The notes: generated from the sequence alone by a model not told the origin. DNA of 64,000 nt from Heterobilharzia americana (GCA_944470555.2 OX104127.1:50024934-50088933); one strand, 5' to 3'; counted from the stretch's first letter, positions 35,218-47,829 are shown. Made by a program: numbers and translations.

Positions 35218-35430
35218 CTAACGTATTCCTCTTTGAATTTTTCTACCAAATCTCAACCGTTCAGAAAATGATTGCGTAACAAATAGATAGAGTTTAGTTA
35301 CAGCATGTGCAATCTCTACATCACCTTTTGATATTGTCACGTGAACAGAGATAAGAATGTTCATTGGTGCAGGCAGTTTACGCAGTAGACGAACTTCAAC
35401 ACTACCAACTTGTGAACGACTTGGTTGCAG
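35218..35430 (-). CDS. Terminal exon of the fibulin-like gene
   Basis: The acceptor TTTTTTCTAG lies just above 35430. The exon opens in phase 0 with CTG, matching the phase-0 donor at 63481, and runs 70 codons to a TAG at 35218-35220. The peptide has the run LPAPMNILISVHVTIS and then TKLYLFVTQSF. This corresponds to the end of fibulin-type C-terminal modules, which close with a hydrophobic LF-x-FVS-like strand shortly before the stop. The exon lacks a long ORF of its own because its only ATG is internal. A GT at 35246-35245 could act as an alternative donor. The 3' UTR should run toward 34700. The exon sits inside the 6.2-kb spacer of a 785-bp inverted LINE pair. The exon call is firm; the family is inferred from the joined peptide. 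Confidence 0.66.
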   Translation of the reverse strand: MQPSRSQVGSVEVRLLRKLPAPMNILISVHVTISKGDVEIAHAVTKLYLFVTQSFSERLRFGRKIQRGIR

Positions 35431-35434
35431 CTAG

Positions 35435-36110
35435 AAAAAATTTTTTTTCAGGAAAGAAAAACGAAAGAAAATCAATACTAAGGAGAGTTCATAAATGAGC
35501 AGTAAATTAATGTTATGGATTTTATGACCATTGACTTCGTAGCATAGCTTTCATGTAATAGAACCATCATGTAAGTCGATTGATGAGGTTATGTGTCCTA
35601 ATTGAGTTAGGCGGTTAGGAGATGTGTCACACCCACTCATTCACCACATAATACAGCTGCAGACTGAGTACCAGAATAAGACATGGCATCACTAGTTGTC
35701 TCTATGACCTGTATGAGGAGATATTGGTTTTCTGGTCGGCATCCATGAGATATTCAAAATCAATGGTTGAAAATTCTAGGTGATACGTTTCATAACCTAC
35801 CGAGGCAACACAGATAGGTTCATGCCTTATCTTCGTCGGAATAGAAATTTTGGGCATCTTTTTTTTATTTTCAAGTATCCATTATGAGTCACAATTAGAG
35901 CTCAGTAATGATGAATACTCTGAGATCATTCGGTTCACTACACACCTGGCTACTCATCAGTTCAGTGGTCTTTAGTTATTGATTTTGAGTTAGATTTTTC
36001 GAGTTCTCAAAGGAATTTATGATCTGTGTGATTGGTCAATTCAACTATGAAAACAGTTAATCAACAATGACCTCAGAGGATGATCACTTCACTTTAGAAA
36101 TCGATAGAAG
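35435..36110. other. Intron sequence, nothing recognised
   Basis: First part of the large intron next to the acceptor; only the pyrimidine tract at 35433-35450 (minus strand) stands out. Confidence 0.4.
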
Positions 36111-36114
36111 CTAG

Positions 36115-36250
36115 ATTTTGACTCAGTGGTATCATCTTTGCTAGGAAGCTTGATGATCGTGGGTTCGACACCTTATAAAGTTTCGCTTGTGCAAATAATG
36201 AGGAATATTAAACTAGGATAGGACAGCTCTCCAATGCTTTCAGGTTTGAT
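36115..36250 (+). repeat. Hammerhead SINE family B, decayed
   Basis: GTGGGTTCGACACCTT (B box), AATGAGGAATATTAAACTAG, then CTCTCCAATGCTTTCAGG; the core is lost. Confidence 0.45.
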
Positions 36251-36254
36251 GAAT

Positions 36255-36970
36255 GTGTCGAAACTAGTCAGTCGCCTCATAAGTCTCCCAATCAAGTTTC
36301 TGTCTTATGTCTTCGTATGACAGTAGATATATTCTATTTCAGGTGAGCTGGCTTGAACCGTTAACTGTTTATGTCAAATAGTGTCTCTATGTAATTATTG
36401 CACATTGGGATGTTCTCTTAAATTTATCTTAGAAGAAATTCACTTGTCCTCTCACTACAAACTTGCATTTGAGTACTACTTTCACCGTTATACTTAGCAT
36501 GTAACAAAGTATTTACCCTTTCCTAACTTCTCTGAGTACACCCAGCTAGTAAGTCAGAAATCATGGCCATAGTGATATTAAGTTCTCTGAATGCAATTGG
36601 TTAGCTATGGAGTTACCAGGAGGATCTTTTAGAGTTGCTTGTTTTGAAGAGACGAACCAAGCCTTAGCAACTGCTTGAAAGGTGATGGTTCAGTAAAATC
36701 ACTGCTCACTATTAGGAGGAGCATTCAATCAGTTGATGCGATGCTTTTTTATCGTCTTTAGTCAATCGCTAATCAGCTTTATAACTTATTTCTTTCTTCA
36801 TATTCACAGCTTTCACCTAATCAGACTCAGAAAGGATCAAGTAAACACTTTGTATTCTCCTTGACCCATCATCGATTTCGGCTGCTGTAATACATTATTT
36901 GCCTGAAGCTGTTGGTGTTGAGTACTTACAATTTATTTAAAAAAGTAAAAGTAACCATGTTTTACCAGTG
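36255..36970. other. Intron sequence, nothing recognised
   Basis: AT-rich; no shared repeat. Confidence 0.4.
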
Positions 36971-36974
36971 ACTT

Positions 36975-37100
36975 AGTTTTGGCTAGCAATAGAATCCGCA
37001 ACTGCACTTCGTCCTACTTAAGACTCGACAACTGGATTCACCTGCACCCCAGTTGGTGATGTTTTTCCCACTGATAATCAAAACCAGCATCTATCCAGGA
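36975..37100 (-). repeat. Sm-alpha-like SINE (family A)
   Basis: GGCTAGCAATAGAATCCGC, then GTCCTACTTAAGACTCGACA; core mutated. Confidence 0.6.
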
Positions 37101-37104
37101 TAAC

Positions 37105-37815
37105 AACGAGGAGTTACAAGTATCAACAAACTATAGTAGCCATACCTTGTGAAAAGGTGAAAGGGACAGGCAAAATGACAAATACTAATCGCTAATAATA
37201 GTAGAAATTACTTTTTGACCTTGGTCATGTGATTCAAACATTAGCTGAAAATGTAATCCTCACATTATCACATGACCATAGTTTTCTTCCTGCCAACTTT
37301 CTTGAAGAATATTACCTGTATTTGACTGTGATTTGCAACACCTACGAATTACACATTGGAATACTGGTGGTTGTTCTTTTTCACGTCGGTTGATTCCTAT
37401 TTCATACAGATCATGCGTTAGTGTGTCCAACTACCGAGGTGATAAAACACACACACACACACACACACAGTGAACTGCTAATAATTGACAGGTAAAACCA
37501 TTTAGACTAGGAAGTTAATAAAATACTTTAGGGTTGAATTTTCGCTAGCTGGTGATGAAAAACACAGAACAAAATTAAGTAATTCAGTGAGATGTATCTG
37601 AAGATGACTATAAACTCTTTACGATGAGATGAATTTCGAAGATGGATGTCTAATAAATGAGACGTAAACCCTCAGAATACATTTGTGTGTTATTTGTTTA
37701 TTCTTGCATGAAATGTTACTTTTGAGGCTTCAAAACAGAAAACCCTAGAGAATCAGACAGTCTTTAGACCTGATTATGTGTGTATCGAACAATTATTCAC
37801 ACTCCTTCAGGTTCT
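37105..37815. other. Intron sequence with (CA)n
   Basis: (CA)n at 37448-37470; otherwise nothing recognised. Confidence 0.4.
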
Positions 37816-37819
37816 GGAA

Positions 37820-38900
37820 CACTGGGACAGTTACCAGCATTCGGCACTGGCTGTATTTTTCTACCTGAAGTTGGGTTTAACTCGGTCTATCCAATGATCT
37901 TATGGCGGAGACTTACACTCTAAGAGGTGGCGCCTTTGAAGGCTGTACACTTGCGCGTATGTTAGAGCCTGTGACAAGTCATCAGGTAAGTTGCATACGT
38001 CGAGTGGTATCCTTCAAGGATGTCCGCTCTCCCTACTCCTATTCAACTTTACCATAGATATTGGTATGGAGGTCTTCTTGTCGTCATCTGAATTTACAGA
38101 GATTCATCTTAATGTAGAAGCATTCTCGGTAAGTCGAGAGTACGTAAGTGACATGGTTCTGTTGGGTGAAGATAGACACTGACAAGATGTAGTCTTCTAG
38201 AACCCTTGAGTAGGAATTTGAGAATGTTTGGGACGCATTTCTTGCTACCGAAGTGTTGATTGTTGCTTAAGGACTGGTCTTCGCTGGTCCTGTGTCTGAC
38301 AATAGGAAGTGAAGTGGATGAACGTGCTGACCGCTTAACTGGGAAGTTAAATAAACCATAGTGGGTTACTGACTGACGAAATCTCTACGCCTTCCTCAAA
38401 ATATGCCACTTACAATGCCCCTGTCATATCCGATTGTTAATTGAGGGTTGAATACACTGCATAGCAGTTCGCACTGTTGCATTGTGCTGTTGTGAAACAT
38501 GTCGATTAAAGGTGGAGGACATGAGAAGGCTTTTGGTGTTTGATCACCGTCACCTTCGCAGCACAGGCTGTGTGTCGTCGCGTCACTATATCAGTAACGC
38601 AGAAGTCAGGTGTAGGATTTAAGATAGAAAAGTCAGTTGATGCGGTTGTGAACCATCATCGACTCAGACGGTTGGAACATATGCTACACATCCCTAGTCA
38701 TTGTCTGCCTTGTCATGCAGTGCCAGCTGAGGTGGGTGTTGGCTGGAAAGGGTTAGAGGTAACCGAACTACAATCCGGAATAAATCTATAAAGTCTTTGA
38801 CCAGTGATCTATGCCATGTGAAGAAAAGTAGATTTCCCGGTTGGGATCCACAACAGAAAGCAGTGGTTGGAGATTAGATGTATCCATACAACACTTGGAG
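37820..38900 (+). mobile_element. LINE reverse transcriptase remnant
   Basis: Translation in broken frames: SSGILQGCPLSLLLFNFTID (palm block before the catalytic site), then REYVSDMVLLGEDRH where YADD has become YVSD, then a thumb region, and at 38650-38840 HHRLRRLEHMLHIPSHCLP and later SRFPGWDP. The order matches the schistosome LINE whose 3' end is at 50944-51395. Many stops; clearly dead. Confidence 0.7.
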
Positions 38901-39129
38901 GTAGTTCTATGTAACCTGAATATTCTTTAACAAGGATGAGTGTCTCATGAGATGATTTCCTAAGATAATCCCGTAGAAATAGAGAGTTTTCAAATCAAAC
39001 TGGCTATTTCTATTCCTGCCATCCACCACAGTCAAAAAGTTGATATTGAAAATATTCAAATTATTAGAAAAAGTTTTTCAAACTACAAGGAAAGATGCAC
39101 AACTGAGACATTTCACATTCGTAGATGTT

Positions 39130-39385
39130 AGTTAGTTAGAGGCAGTCAGCAGGAAGCCCTGGACCAGGGTTTTTTGCTTGTTGGCACTCGTCACCAAGGC
39201 GTATCTGCAAATTCAACGAAAGTGATTTCCGACCTGAGGTCCGAACCCGCGTCACCCATTGTTGCAGTCAACGACTTTACCACTGACCTGTTCGGGCCCT
39301 GATTGACTTTCTGTAGGACTGGGTTACATGTATTGATTGGTCACGGGAGTGCAACCTAACTTCATGTTCTCCAGTCCTGAGTGCA
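39130..39385 (-). repeat. tRNA-like repeat family D
   Basis: CTTGTTGGCACTCGTCACCA; tRNA-like part with GGTCCGAACCCGCGTCACCC (B-box complement) and CGACTTTACCACTGACC (A-box complement); then TTCATGTTCTCCAGTCCTGA. Confidence 0.6.
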
Positions 39386-39389
39386 TTTC

Positions 39390-39935
39390 ACATTCTGTTG
39401 AAGCCTACTGCACTCAACTGAAATGAGGGCCTAACTATCCAATCAACTTGAAACGACAGTATATCCGAAATAACACGTTGCACACAGTGAACACAAATCA
39501 AGTACACACTCATACACGCAAACAAACTGATTTCTTCATCTATAGTATTCTTCACACTTCTTCTTGAACTCACTCACGAACTAATAACTGATAAGGACGC
39601 CACTTATTCCCAAATTTTTTAGCCTTATACATAAACAACATGATCTGATTTGTCATCATTTCCTATTTAGACATGCGATAACTTGTATAGGTTTTATTCT
39701 CTGAAGAAGCGATTTCAACGAAGCTGCGGAACATCAGAAATCTACCTCTGCATCTACCTTATTGGGATATTACAAATGTATTTCATTTATAAAATTGTGT
39801 TTATTGATAAACACAACTGAACTACGATTCTAATGAGGTTATCCATCCTCAAAGTCACTTGTACCAGTATATTAGACAGTGCAAGAAAGCTTTCACGTTC
39901 ATTGTTCAGTCTATAGCCATTTGTACCAGACATCC
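39390..39935. other. Intron sequence, nothing recognised
   Basis: AT-rich up to the LINE junction at 39938. Confidence 0.4.
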
Positions 39936-39937
39936 TA

Positions 39938-40740
39938 TTTACAGGCAAAAACTAACAAGTTGATAGAAGAGGCAGCGAAGACGGGACTTCAAGTGAATAT
40001 GGAGAAGACAGAAGTGATGAAGATACCGCACCACCACCATCAACAACAACAGCAAACTCCAGTCACCATCAACGGGAGAAACTTAAAGGAAGTAACCTCA
40101 TTCACTGATCTAGGAAGCACTGTTTCAACTACAGGAGGCACAGGCACAGACGAGGATGTCAAAGTCAGAATCGGAAAAGCAAGACAGGCGTTCATTAGCC
40201 TGAAACCAGTGTGGAGATCTTCTGCACTCAGCATGTGGAACAAGATACGGATTTTCAACACCAACGTCAAGTCAGTGCTTCTGTGTGATGGTTGAGAGAC
40301 TTGGCGCGTCACGAAAGGGATTTCCAATAAACTACAGACATTCATCAACAACTGCTTACGCTGGCTCGCTACTGAAGATCAGATGGATTGCCAGAAAGAA
40401 TAAGCAACAAGGAGCTCTGGGAACGAATCAACAATGCAAGAACCTATCACGCAACAAATATGCAGGAGGAAGTGGAGATGGATTGGGCATGCACTGAGAA
40501 GACAGACTGCGGACATCACGCGTCAGGCCAGGTACTCGAGTGGAATCCCCATGGGAAGCGACGAGTTGGGTGTCCGAGATGAGGGTGACATGGAGGAGAT
40601 CGTGCGAGGAAGAAATGAGAGGTTGTGGGCTGTCGTAGAGCCAGGTTCAAAAGATCTCAGAGAACAGAGTTAACTGGAGACGTGCTACTGAAGCCCTATG
40701 TTCCACTAGGAACCCAAGGGACTAATAATAATAAAATAAA
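39938..40740 (+). mobile_element. RTE-type LINE 3' end, copy B
   Basis: The inverse of 33000-33784 over 785 bp without indels. It starts at the codons before TNKLIEEAAKTG, so the FADD motif is truncated away. Ends in AACCCAAGGGAC and a short (TAA)n at 40723-40735. Confidence 0.78.
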
Positions 40741-40744
40741 TAAT

Positions 40745-41305
40745 CCTATTTACAGCGTTACCATGGCGGTGGTACAATAGTACAATGCCTGTGAATTACT
40801 ATCACTGCTATGAGTTATTTATTACCTAATGTATATGCATAAAATATTTCGTGTTTGTTTTGCGCTCCAAAGTGAAATCGACTTTACTCCAGTATGTATA
40901 TGCAATTTCAAATAAACAACTAAACTGATTTTCTGATTCAAAAGTTCAAATGAGAGGATTTTGAATTCGAAATTTTTTTAAAATACGCCTTTAGATTCAA
41001 GTAAAAATGATAATTATTTGAGTGACACTGATGAATCATAGGTTTTATCAGGTCAAACAAACAACTTTGAAGGTAACCAGTGAATTTGAAAATAAAATTG
41101 ATACACAAATGTAACATTTAAAGGTTACTCTGATAGCGGCAGCGTGACATCAGGGATCATCAAAAGCTTGCAAAGATCAAGCCAGTAGTTGAGTTTGGTA
41201 TCGATTTAGTAGGTTTTATTTCAGTTCAACTTTATAATTATAATAAGGAGCCAAGAATAAGAAAGAAAGATCAGTTAGAATATGCTTAGTAAAGCCAGTA
41301 TTCTT
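40745..41305. other. Intron sequence, nothing recognised
   Basis: AT-rich. Confidence 0.4.
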
Positions 41306-41309
41306 ATTT

Positions 41310-41600
41310 ATTGATACTTGTGGATAACGCTTTTGACGTCTGAAGCCGTGGGTACTACGTTCGGCTTTCAGTAGGAACAGGATCACTTATTGTGGAGCAG
41401 GCACATCCTGCTGACGAGTGAACGCCAAAAAGGAGGCAACGCACGCTTTGGATTCCATTGCTAGCCACAACCCATAAAATTACCACTATTCTGTTGATAG
41501 AATAAGGAAATAAATAATGGTAATTCATAACATTATTAGTATCGAGTTGAAGTAAGTGGTAATATGGAGGCATCCGCGCGGGAGTACGGATGCCAACCGG
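41310..41600 (+). repeat. Sm-alpha-like SINE (family A)
   Basis: CTTGTGGATAACGCTTTTG head, CTGCTGACGAGTGAACGCC with ribozyme lost, tail GGCATCCGCGCGGGAGTACG. Confidence 0.7.
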
Positions 41601-41679
41601 TGATTGCCGATCATTTCGATCCAGTCGATAATCGGCAACTGTAAGCAGCAGCAAAAACTATACCCGTCACAATGGGAGA

Positions 41680-41925
41680 ATTGAGTAGGCTAGTGGACAG
41701 TACCCTGGCATTTGAAGCTGAAGGTGCTAGGCTTAACTGTCAGTGGGAACATCACTCTCTTAGAGGTGGATATATTCAGCTGACGGGGAAGAACATGGGT
41801 CCTAGATACTACTGCTAGCCACCACCGATTAAAGTTTAACACGATGGACCTTCAAGCAACATTGAGGCATCTGAAGAGGAGCCTTTATGCCGGTAGAAGT
41901 CGATCAGTTCTACCCAGCGCAATAA
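41680..41925 (+). repeat. Sm-alpha-like SINE (family A), tandem neighbour
   Basis: Same orientation as the copy 80 bp upstream. CAGCTGACGGGGAAGAAC shows a deletion through stem II; CTGCTAGCCACCACCG and a tail follow. Confidence 0.7.
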
Positions 41926-41929
41926 TTAA

Positions 41930-42398
41930 ACGTTTCCAAGTATCAATAAATACGACTATGCAAGTGTATCTATGAGGCTTCGATCTGACTGTTGTGCAAC
42001 AGCGACCTGCTTGAATTAACTATATGAGTCACTAACCGTTTATCAGTCAATTCACTAGTAGTTTATTAGTATGACAATAATTTCAGACGACAGGTCGATT
42101 TCAGCGGAGAAAAAGAATTACTGGTGTATTATTCAACGGCCTTTCTATTTCTGTTCGATAATCAGTCAACCGGAGACACCATTCTTCTTAGATTTCATGA
42201 TCCCTTCCAAACACCAAAATTCACGATACCGATAACCGTCCACAGATATGTTGAATCAGATGATACTTGCCCTTCCTAGAAATCTCACCAATTCATTGAA
42301 AAATGAAAAAAAACTGTTGAATAATTTCAGATTCATATCTTCCGTCGAGACAAAAGTTGAGTGAGAACAGGGGTAAGTAATTACAGAATAGTGTGAAA
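41930..42398. other. Intron sequence, nothing recognised
   Basis: AT-rich. Confidence 0.4.
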
Positions 42399-42399
42399 T

Positions 42400-42600
42400 A
42401 CTTGTGGGGCTGTAGTCAATTGGGCTAGGCATCCTATATCCCATCGGTGGGTTACGGGTTCAAACCCAGCTGCATGGACCGAGGTCTAGACAGTCAGGTA
42501 GTAACATTAATTCCCATATAATAGGTATGGTTAATTGCCTACTGCACTGATGTACACAAAGTCGTTGAGTGGATTTTGATTCATACAATGAATAACTCTT
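42400..42600 (+). repeat. tRNA-like SINE with tail
   Basis: Head GCTGTAGTCAATTGGGCTAG (A box), GGGTTCAAACCCAGCTGC (B box), then a tail with CAGTCAGGTAGTAA and GTTGAGTGGATTTTGATTC. Related to 3537-3796 and 8450-8530. Confidence 0.6.
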
Positions 42601-42604
42601 CAAT

Positions 42605-43035
42605 AGTTCCCGACTTTAGACGGTCATCTGAATCAGGCTGACGTATGATGCAAACGTTTTACTGCACAATAAGTTCTGAAGTAACATGGGCAACATACTG
42701 GATGCACTAATCTGTCTTTCCTTCTACCAGTAAATATAGTGAAATGCATAATAATGACGGGATTTTTCATATCTCTAAGATAATTTTCAATTTTTATACA
42801 TTCTTTAAAGTGTAAAATGATGTCTAATACTGGAGAGATAGTGAAAATTGAATAAAAAAAGTCCTGAATACGATCGGGCTCAGACCATTGTAGCCATCCA
42901 TGATGACCATGAGAAAGCGAGGACATTCATCAAGGTTGCCAGGAAGTCGTGTTATTTTCATCTCCACCGTGAGCCACTGAACACATGAGAAACAACCAGC
43001 TCAAATTCATATAAATCTACTTGCTGAAAGAAAGC
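42605..43035. other. Intron sequence; unassigned open frame
   Basis: A minus-strand 97-codon frame (42633-42926) has no recognised domain. Confidence 0.35.
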
Positions 43036-43039
43036 TTTC

Positions 43040-44425
43040 GAAATTAGATTTGTTTATTTGATACAGTATCACTAACCGGATGACGTTTCGAGCATAAATT
43101 ATTCCTCATCATTATATCAATGCAATCACGCCACTTTTGACATCCGATTTTGATAGTTGTGTCACCTGATATTATTTGTTTCGATTGGTAGTAAAACTTC
43201 CCACCTCTTCGGTATAGGTGTTGTGTCATTCTTATTACATGTGTTGGGTGTTTATTCGATGAACAAAGATTTGGTAATCAGTTCTCTTTCTCTCCGTCTG
43301 AATGTACTGGACTTAAGTAAAGTTGCTTTCCCACACTCTATTGTATGGCTTTATGTTGGTTTGTGCATTGCAATAGCAGACGTTTTTCTAGGTAACTGAT
43401 TTTATTGGGGATTGTCATTCTCCATTTGGCTAAACTCCGACGTTCCAATAATCTAACTGTGGCCTTGGTCGGCTAGTTTGACCTATATACGTGACCTCAT
43501 GGTTGTTGCATAGAATTTGGTAGATTGGATTATTTTGCTGAATTGGATCAGTTGGATCCTTAAGCTGACGAAGCTTATCTCTGAATGAGTTTGTAGGTTT
43601 GATGCCACCCTAATTCCAGCCTTGATGAGAATCCTACGTGAAGTTTCTGATGTTCCTTCCTTAAATGGTAGCACAATAGAGGCTTTGAACTCATTCCTAC
43701 TTTTCTTGTCGTTATTATTTCATTTCTTACGTGTTTGTACGAATTTCTTAATCAACAATAGAGGACAGTTTGTAATTATTAACGCTTTTTTTATGGGCTT
43801 CAATTCCTATACTTGTGAGCTTTTTAGCTCTGTCATTTAGACACTTGACTTACCCCGCCTTAAATGATATTGGGTGAGGTGACCTGAAGTCGAGTTACCT
43901 GTAGGAATGTGTTGGTTTCCTGTAGACGGTAGTATCCGAACCACCGTCTGTTCATTTTATCCTGCAATCCAACATGACTAATTCTCCTTGTTCATTTTCT
44001 ACCTCGTTAGTGAATTGGATGGAGTCTACTACTGAGTTTATACATGTCAGGAAATTGTCGATATGTTCCGATTTCAACACAGTAAATGTGTCATCTATAT
44101 ATTGTCACCATATCTAAGACTTGAGAATAAACGTTAGTAAAGCCATATGCTCTATAGACATGTCTGCCACCATTGGAGATATTGGCGATCTCATTGCTAC
44201 TCCTTCTTTTTGTCTTTATCAGAATATATAAACAAAAAGGAGTAGGTCAGGCGCAACTGTACGCCCAACATAATTTCATCAGCCGCTGCCTTAGTTCTAT
44301 GAGCAATTTCTGAGTCCGTACTTAGTTGGCTTCTAACTACATCCAGTGGCATATTGGTTGATATTTTAGTATAAAGGCTCGTTACATCCTAACAGGCTGA
44401 CAGATAGTCCACTCTTCACACCAAT
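43040..44425 (-). mobile_element. Penelope-like element fragment 3
   Basis: Minus strand, from 44420: DVTSLYTKISTNMPLDVV, GVAMRSPISPMVADM (palm), then WWQYIDDTFTVLKSEHIDN at about 44110-44050, where YIDD is the catalytic motif of Penelope reverse transcriptases, SIQFTNEVENEQGE, and HSYR plus the fingers/thumb linker down to about 43480. Several stops and frameshifts. GATGACGTTTCGAGC at 43080 may mark the 3' end. Confidence 0.75.
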
Positions 44426-44519
44426 GGAAGTTTCTGCACCTACAGCACTTAGTGATCGAAGAAGTCTAAAAAAAGTAGGCCAAATAGGCATCCAATGAGA
44501 AGATAATACTTTTCACGTA

Positions 44520-44700
44520 TTGGCATCAATTAGAAGACGGATGAAAACCTGGGATCGCTGAAAAGTTGTTTCGTCCTAGTGTGAGGCTTCTCAGCATTTT
44601 GAACCTACGACCCCATCAGTGGTCAAACCCAACATCTCAGAGCTTTGGTGCAAGTATTTAGGGAGTGGATTGATTAGGTATATACTATGACATAGCGGTT
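44520..44700 (-). repeat. Hammerhead SINE family B, decayed
   Basis: AAACCTGGGATCGCTGAAAAG, TTGTTTCGTCCTAGTGTGAG, CTCAGCATTTTG: the minus-strand core keeps CUGAG and GAAAC, but stem I is lost. Confidence 0.6.
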
Positions 44701-44704
44701 TGAG

Positions 44705-46750
44705 TGATCAATATCCGAAGAAAGTATGTCACAAGTTTTTAACCATTCCCGTATAATCCACACAACATAACTCAAAGCAATCATGTTCCAATTCACTCAG
44801 CGGACGTGATATACACTGCCTACTTCATCAGATCTATCAAGTTGGCGTGTCAAAAACAGATTGAAACACACATTCAACAGATCATTATTAGTACTGTCAG
44901 CAAAGGAGAAGTTAGTTTCACCCTTCGATTATTTCAAGAAATAATAATTTTCAAATTAACTAATGATTCAACTATTCACTAGTAAATAGTTCCCTACTTT
45001 TTCTATAAAATATTGAGGGGAAAAATAAAATGTTTACAGCTATAGCAACAGCAAAATGAGTAGAAGAAAATACAACTGAAAAGACCTGTTATGGCTGTTA
45101 CTGAAAAACGAAAATAGTTGATCCTATGACTGCATCAAAACAAACAAACAAACAGCACTTTTATCTAAATTACACCATACTTCAACAGTGACCTTGATAA
45201 ACTGAAAGCTATAGGGAGGGGGGATTTATAAAAGTCACGAGTTCATCTACTGCTGCTTTTGATGAATATACTTTATATATACATCCATTTAAAATGCATA
45301 ACGATCAGTATAAGCAACTGGATTAAATTCTCAATCGATAAGTACCATAAAAGGCATTTCTAATACTTGATTGGTATTATCTGTAGTCTGTCAGTTAAGT
45401 TCATTGATATGACACTAAAATACTATACTGACTAGTCACTGGAAAGTAATCAATTTCACGTTATCTTTCTTTAAATATTGACTGAGTTTTATCGATCGTG
45501 TTCCTGATGTTATTACTATACCAGTAGGTTAATCATCGGGATTTGTTTTAATTGATATTAACTGACTGGAGGCAGTCGCCAGAAAGCCTCCAGGACTTAG
45601 AATTAAACAGAGAGTGGAATAATCAGGCCTAAAGAAATCTATCATGGATTATTATTCAATGTTACAGTCAGATAAAGTGCTGGTGAGGTATTTGAGTGAC
45701 TGTGTCGAGAAATCAACTGACGATGGGTAGTCACTGGAGTCATGACATATTACATACATAAGGAGCTAAGGAAAGGTGAACAGTACTAATTTTTCGATCT
45801 GGGTTTCCTTCTTAAGGTGTGATCGTTGGTTTTGCATAATCTCCAGCCTGAAGAAACTCTGTCTATGAAGTACAACATACCGATATTATCTAGCGTAATA
45901 TACTTTAATATAAATGATAAAAATAAGATGAAAGTATTCTTATTGGTTGAAACACTTAGTAGAATTCTAAACGATCAGATTTAGTTATATTCACGCCTAA
46001 AGACAATGTTGTAGGCAGCCACATATAACTTCAGCTGCCAATAAGTCCAGCTGTTATCCTACTGTCGAACAGAATGATGTCTGAATGATATCTTCCGACG
46101 ACTTCACATACAGTGTGTGTGTCAGTTGTCATGAGTTATTTTTTGTCTTCTAGCCTAAAGTATTAAAATATTCTTAGAACTTAAAAGTGTACAAGCAACA
46201 AGCTTGTAATAGCCTCTGTATGAACGGAGATACAATACTAATTAAACCCAGAACTAGTAATACCTATCAAGGATAAGAAAGAGGAAAGATGATTAGAGAA
46301 ACGTTTAGTGAATTATACACCTAGTTCCCCTTAGTTTCTTTGTGTAATGAATAACACTTCCGTGGAATGCTAGTACTACTTATTAGGGTGCTTACAAGTA
46401 GTATGTGTTTGCTAAGTTTTGCAAAGAATAAGGTTGAAAAACTTAATGAATACTAGTCAAAGAGTATTCTAGTCGGAAGTGGTTTGTTATTTTGATCAAG
46501 AAAGTTAATTACGCGTTTGTCTAGAAGGTCAGCAGTATTATTAGTTTGGCTATCCTTGAAAAGGTCAACTGTAAGAAATGTTTTCCAAGTTGGTATACTT
46601 AACTGTAAAATAAAAACTCAGAAGTGAAAAATAAACAAAGAAATCGCTAGGTACAAAGAGGTATCAGCAACTGATTTAATTTATAAGTAGTTTGTAGTGA
46701 ACTGCCGTTATATACTACTGAAACAAACGAGTAGTTAGGGACCATTCTTG
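44705..46750. other. Intron sequence, largely unassigned
   Basis: A short family D piece lies at 45560-45610 (GGAGGCAGTCGCCAGAAAGC). Otherwise AT-rich and without recognisable coding. Confidence 0.4.
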
Positions 46751-46754
46751 CTGA

Positions 46755-46990
46755 AATTTCGTTAGCCAGATCAGAGTGATCTAACCACCGGACAGCTATT
46801 TGGGGCCAAGTGTCTAGTATTTAGTCCACTATGATCTCGCTAGGGAAATCTGTTGATCAGTTTGAGTGGTTTTTACCTCCTCAGATAATAGATTTCGGTG
46901 GTACATGACACTTGTGTCAAAGACTACATTTTGTGGTAGGTGGTTGCTGATGGAAACCATGTTGACTGATGCCACAGTTGGGCAATTGAA
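46755..46990 (-). repeat. Repeat family C, copy 2
   Basis: CCAGATCAGAGTGATCTAACC and CCGGACAGCTATTTGGGGCC: the hammerhead GAAAC segment is deleted. Confidence 0.5.
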
Positions 46991-47051
46991 ATGAACTGCT
47001 CAACTCTGTGCAACATGTAAATCACTTGTAAATTGATCATCCACTTCAGAG

Positions 47052-47600
47052 TAGTTTGTATTAGCGATCAATATCAACTGGAGAACAACTAAAGATATTT
47101 GAGTACTGGAAAGTTGTTTTTGTCCTGGTGTAAGATTTCTCACGATCCAACATCCACTTACCAGTGAACAATTCACCCCACGAAGTTGGTATTGCTGTCA
47201 TCCAGTCTCTTTGATTCGAATACGCTTGTCCATGTCTCCAACTTCTGTAAGTCTATGACTTAGTGCCACTACTGCTATCAGCTGGTACTTGCCATCACAT
47301 CATATTCGGTTAGTTCTAGACGTTAAGTTGGACCTTCAGAAAATCCATCTGGAAGCAGGTCAATAGAAAATAAAGTGCTTGTGAAAAGAAGCTGAAACGC
47401 GTGGGGATAATCAACTGTTAGCTGATAACACTCGGTGACTGTCGCATTATTGTCACGAATTGACGGTAGCTGAGAAATATGAACCATTAGATTCCAGCCA
47501 AGTGACTGATTGCCAATATGCTTAACGGCTGTGGATTGATCTTCCAAGAACTGGAGAGTACACTTCTAAACAGATATAAACAGCTTTACAGGGCTCTTAG
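47052..47600. repeat. Family B head-to-head pair, old
   Basis: Minus copy 47052-47340 (GTACTGGAAAGTTGTTTTTG, B-box complement TTTGATTCGAATACG) followed by plus copy 47395-47600. Heavily mutated. Tails outward. Confidence 0.5.
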
Positions 47601-47624
47601 ATATTCGACAACTCCCCGAATGGT

Positions 47625-47825
47625 GATATATGCTACTCAACAACTTGAGTAGTCACAAATCACTCAGGTAGATTTTTGAATCTCGCTAGAAGGATCAGAG
47701 TTGTCTAAACATTAAATAGCTGTTTCGCTCTTTCCGAGCAAAGCTGGCTCATCAGCGTTATTCTCCGAGAAATGCTGCTCCTAAGTCTTGAGACGTCAGA
47801 AATTTATTTCGCCATCCCATTAGCA
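47625..47825 (-). repeat. Repeat family C, copy 3
   Basis: The minus strand keeps CUGAUGA (47755-47749), a stem II with GC outer pairs and CUUU/AAAG inner pairs, and GAAAC. The position 17 region is AUU instead of GUC, so cleavage is unlikely. Confidence 0.55.
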
Positions 47826-47829
47826 CTTT

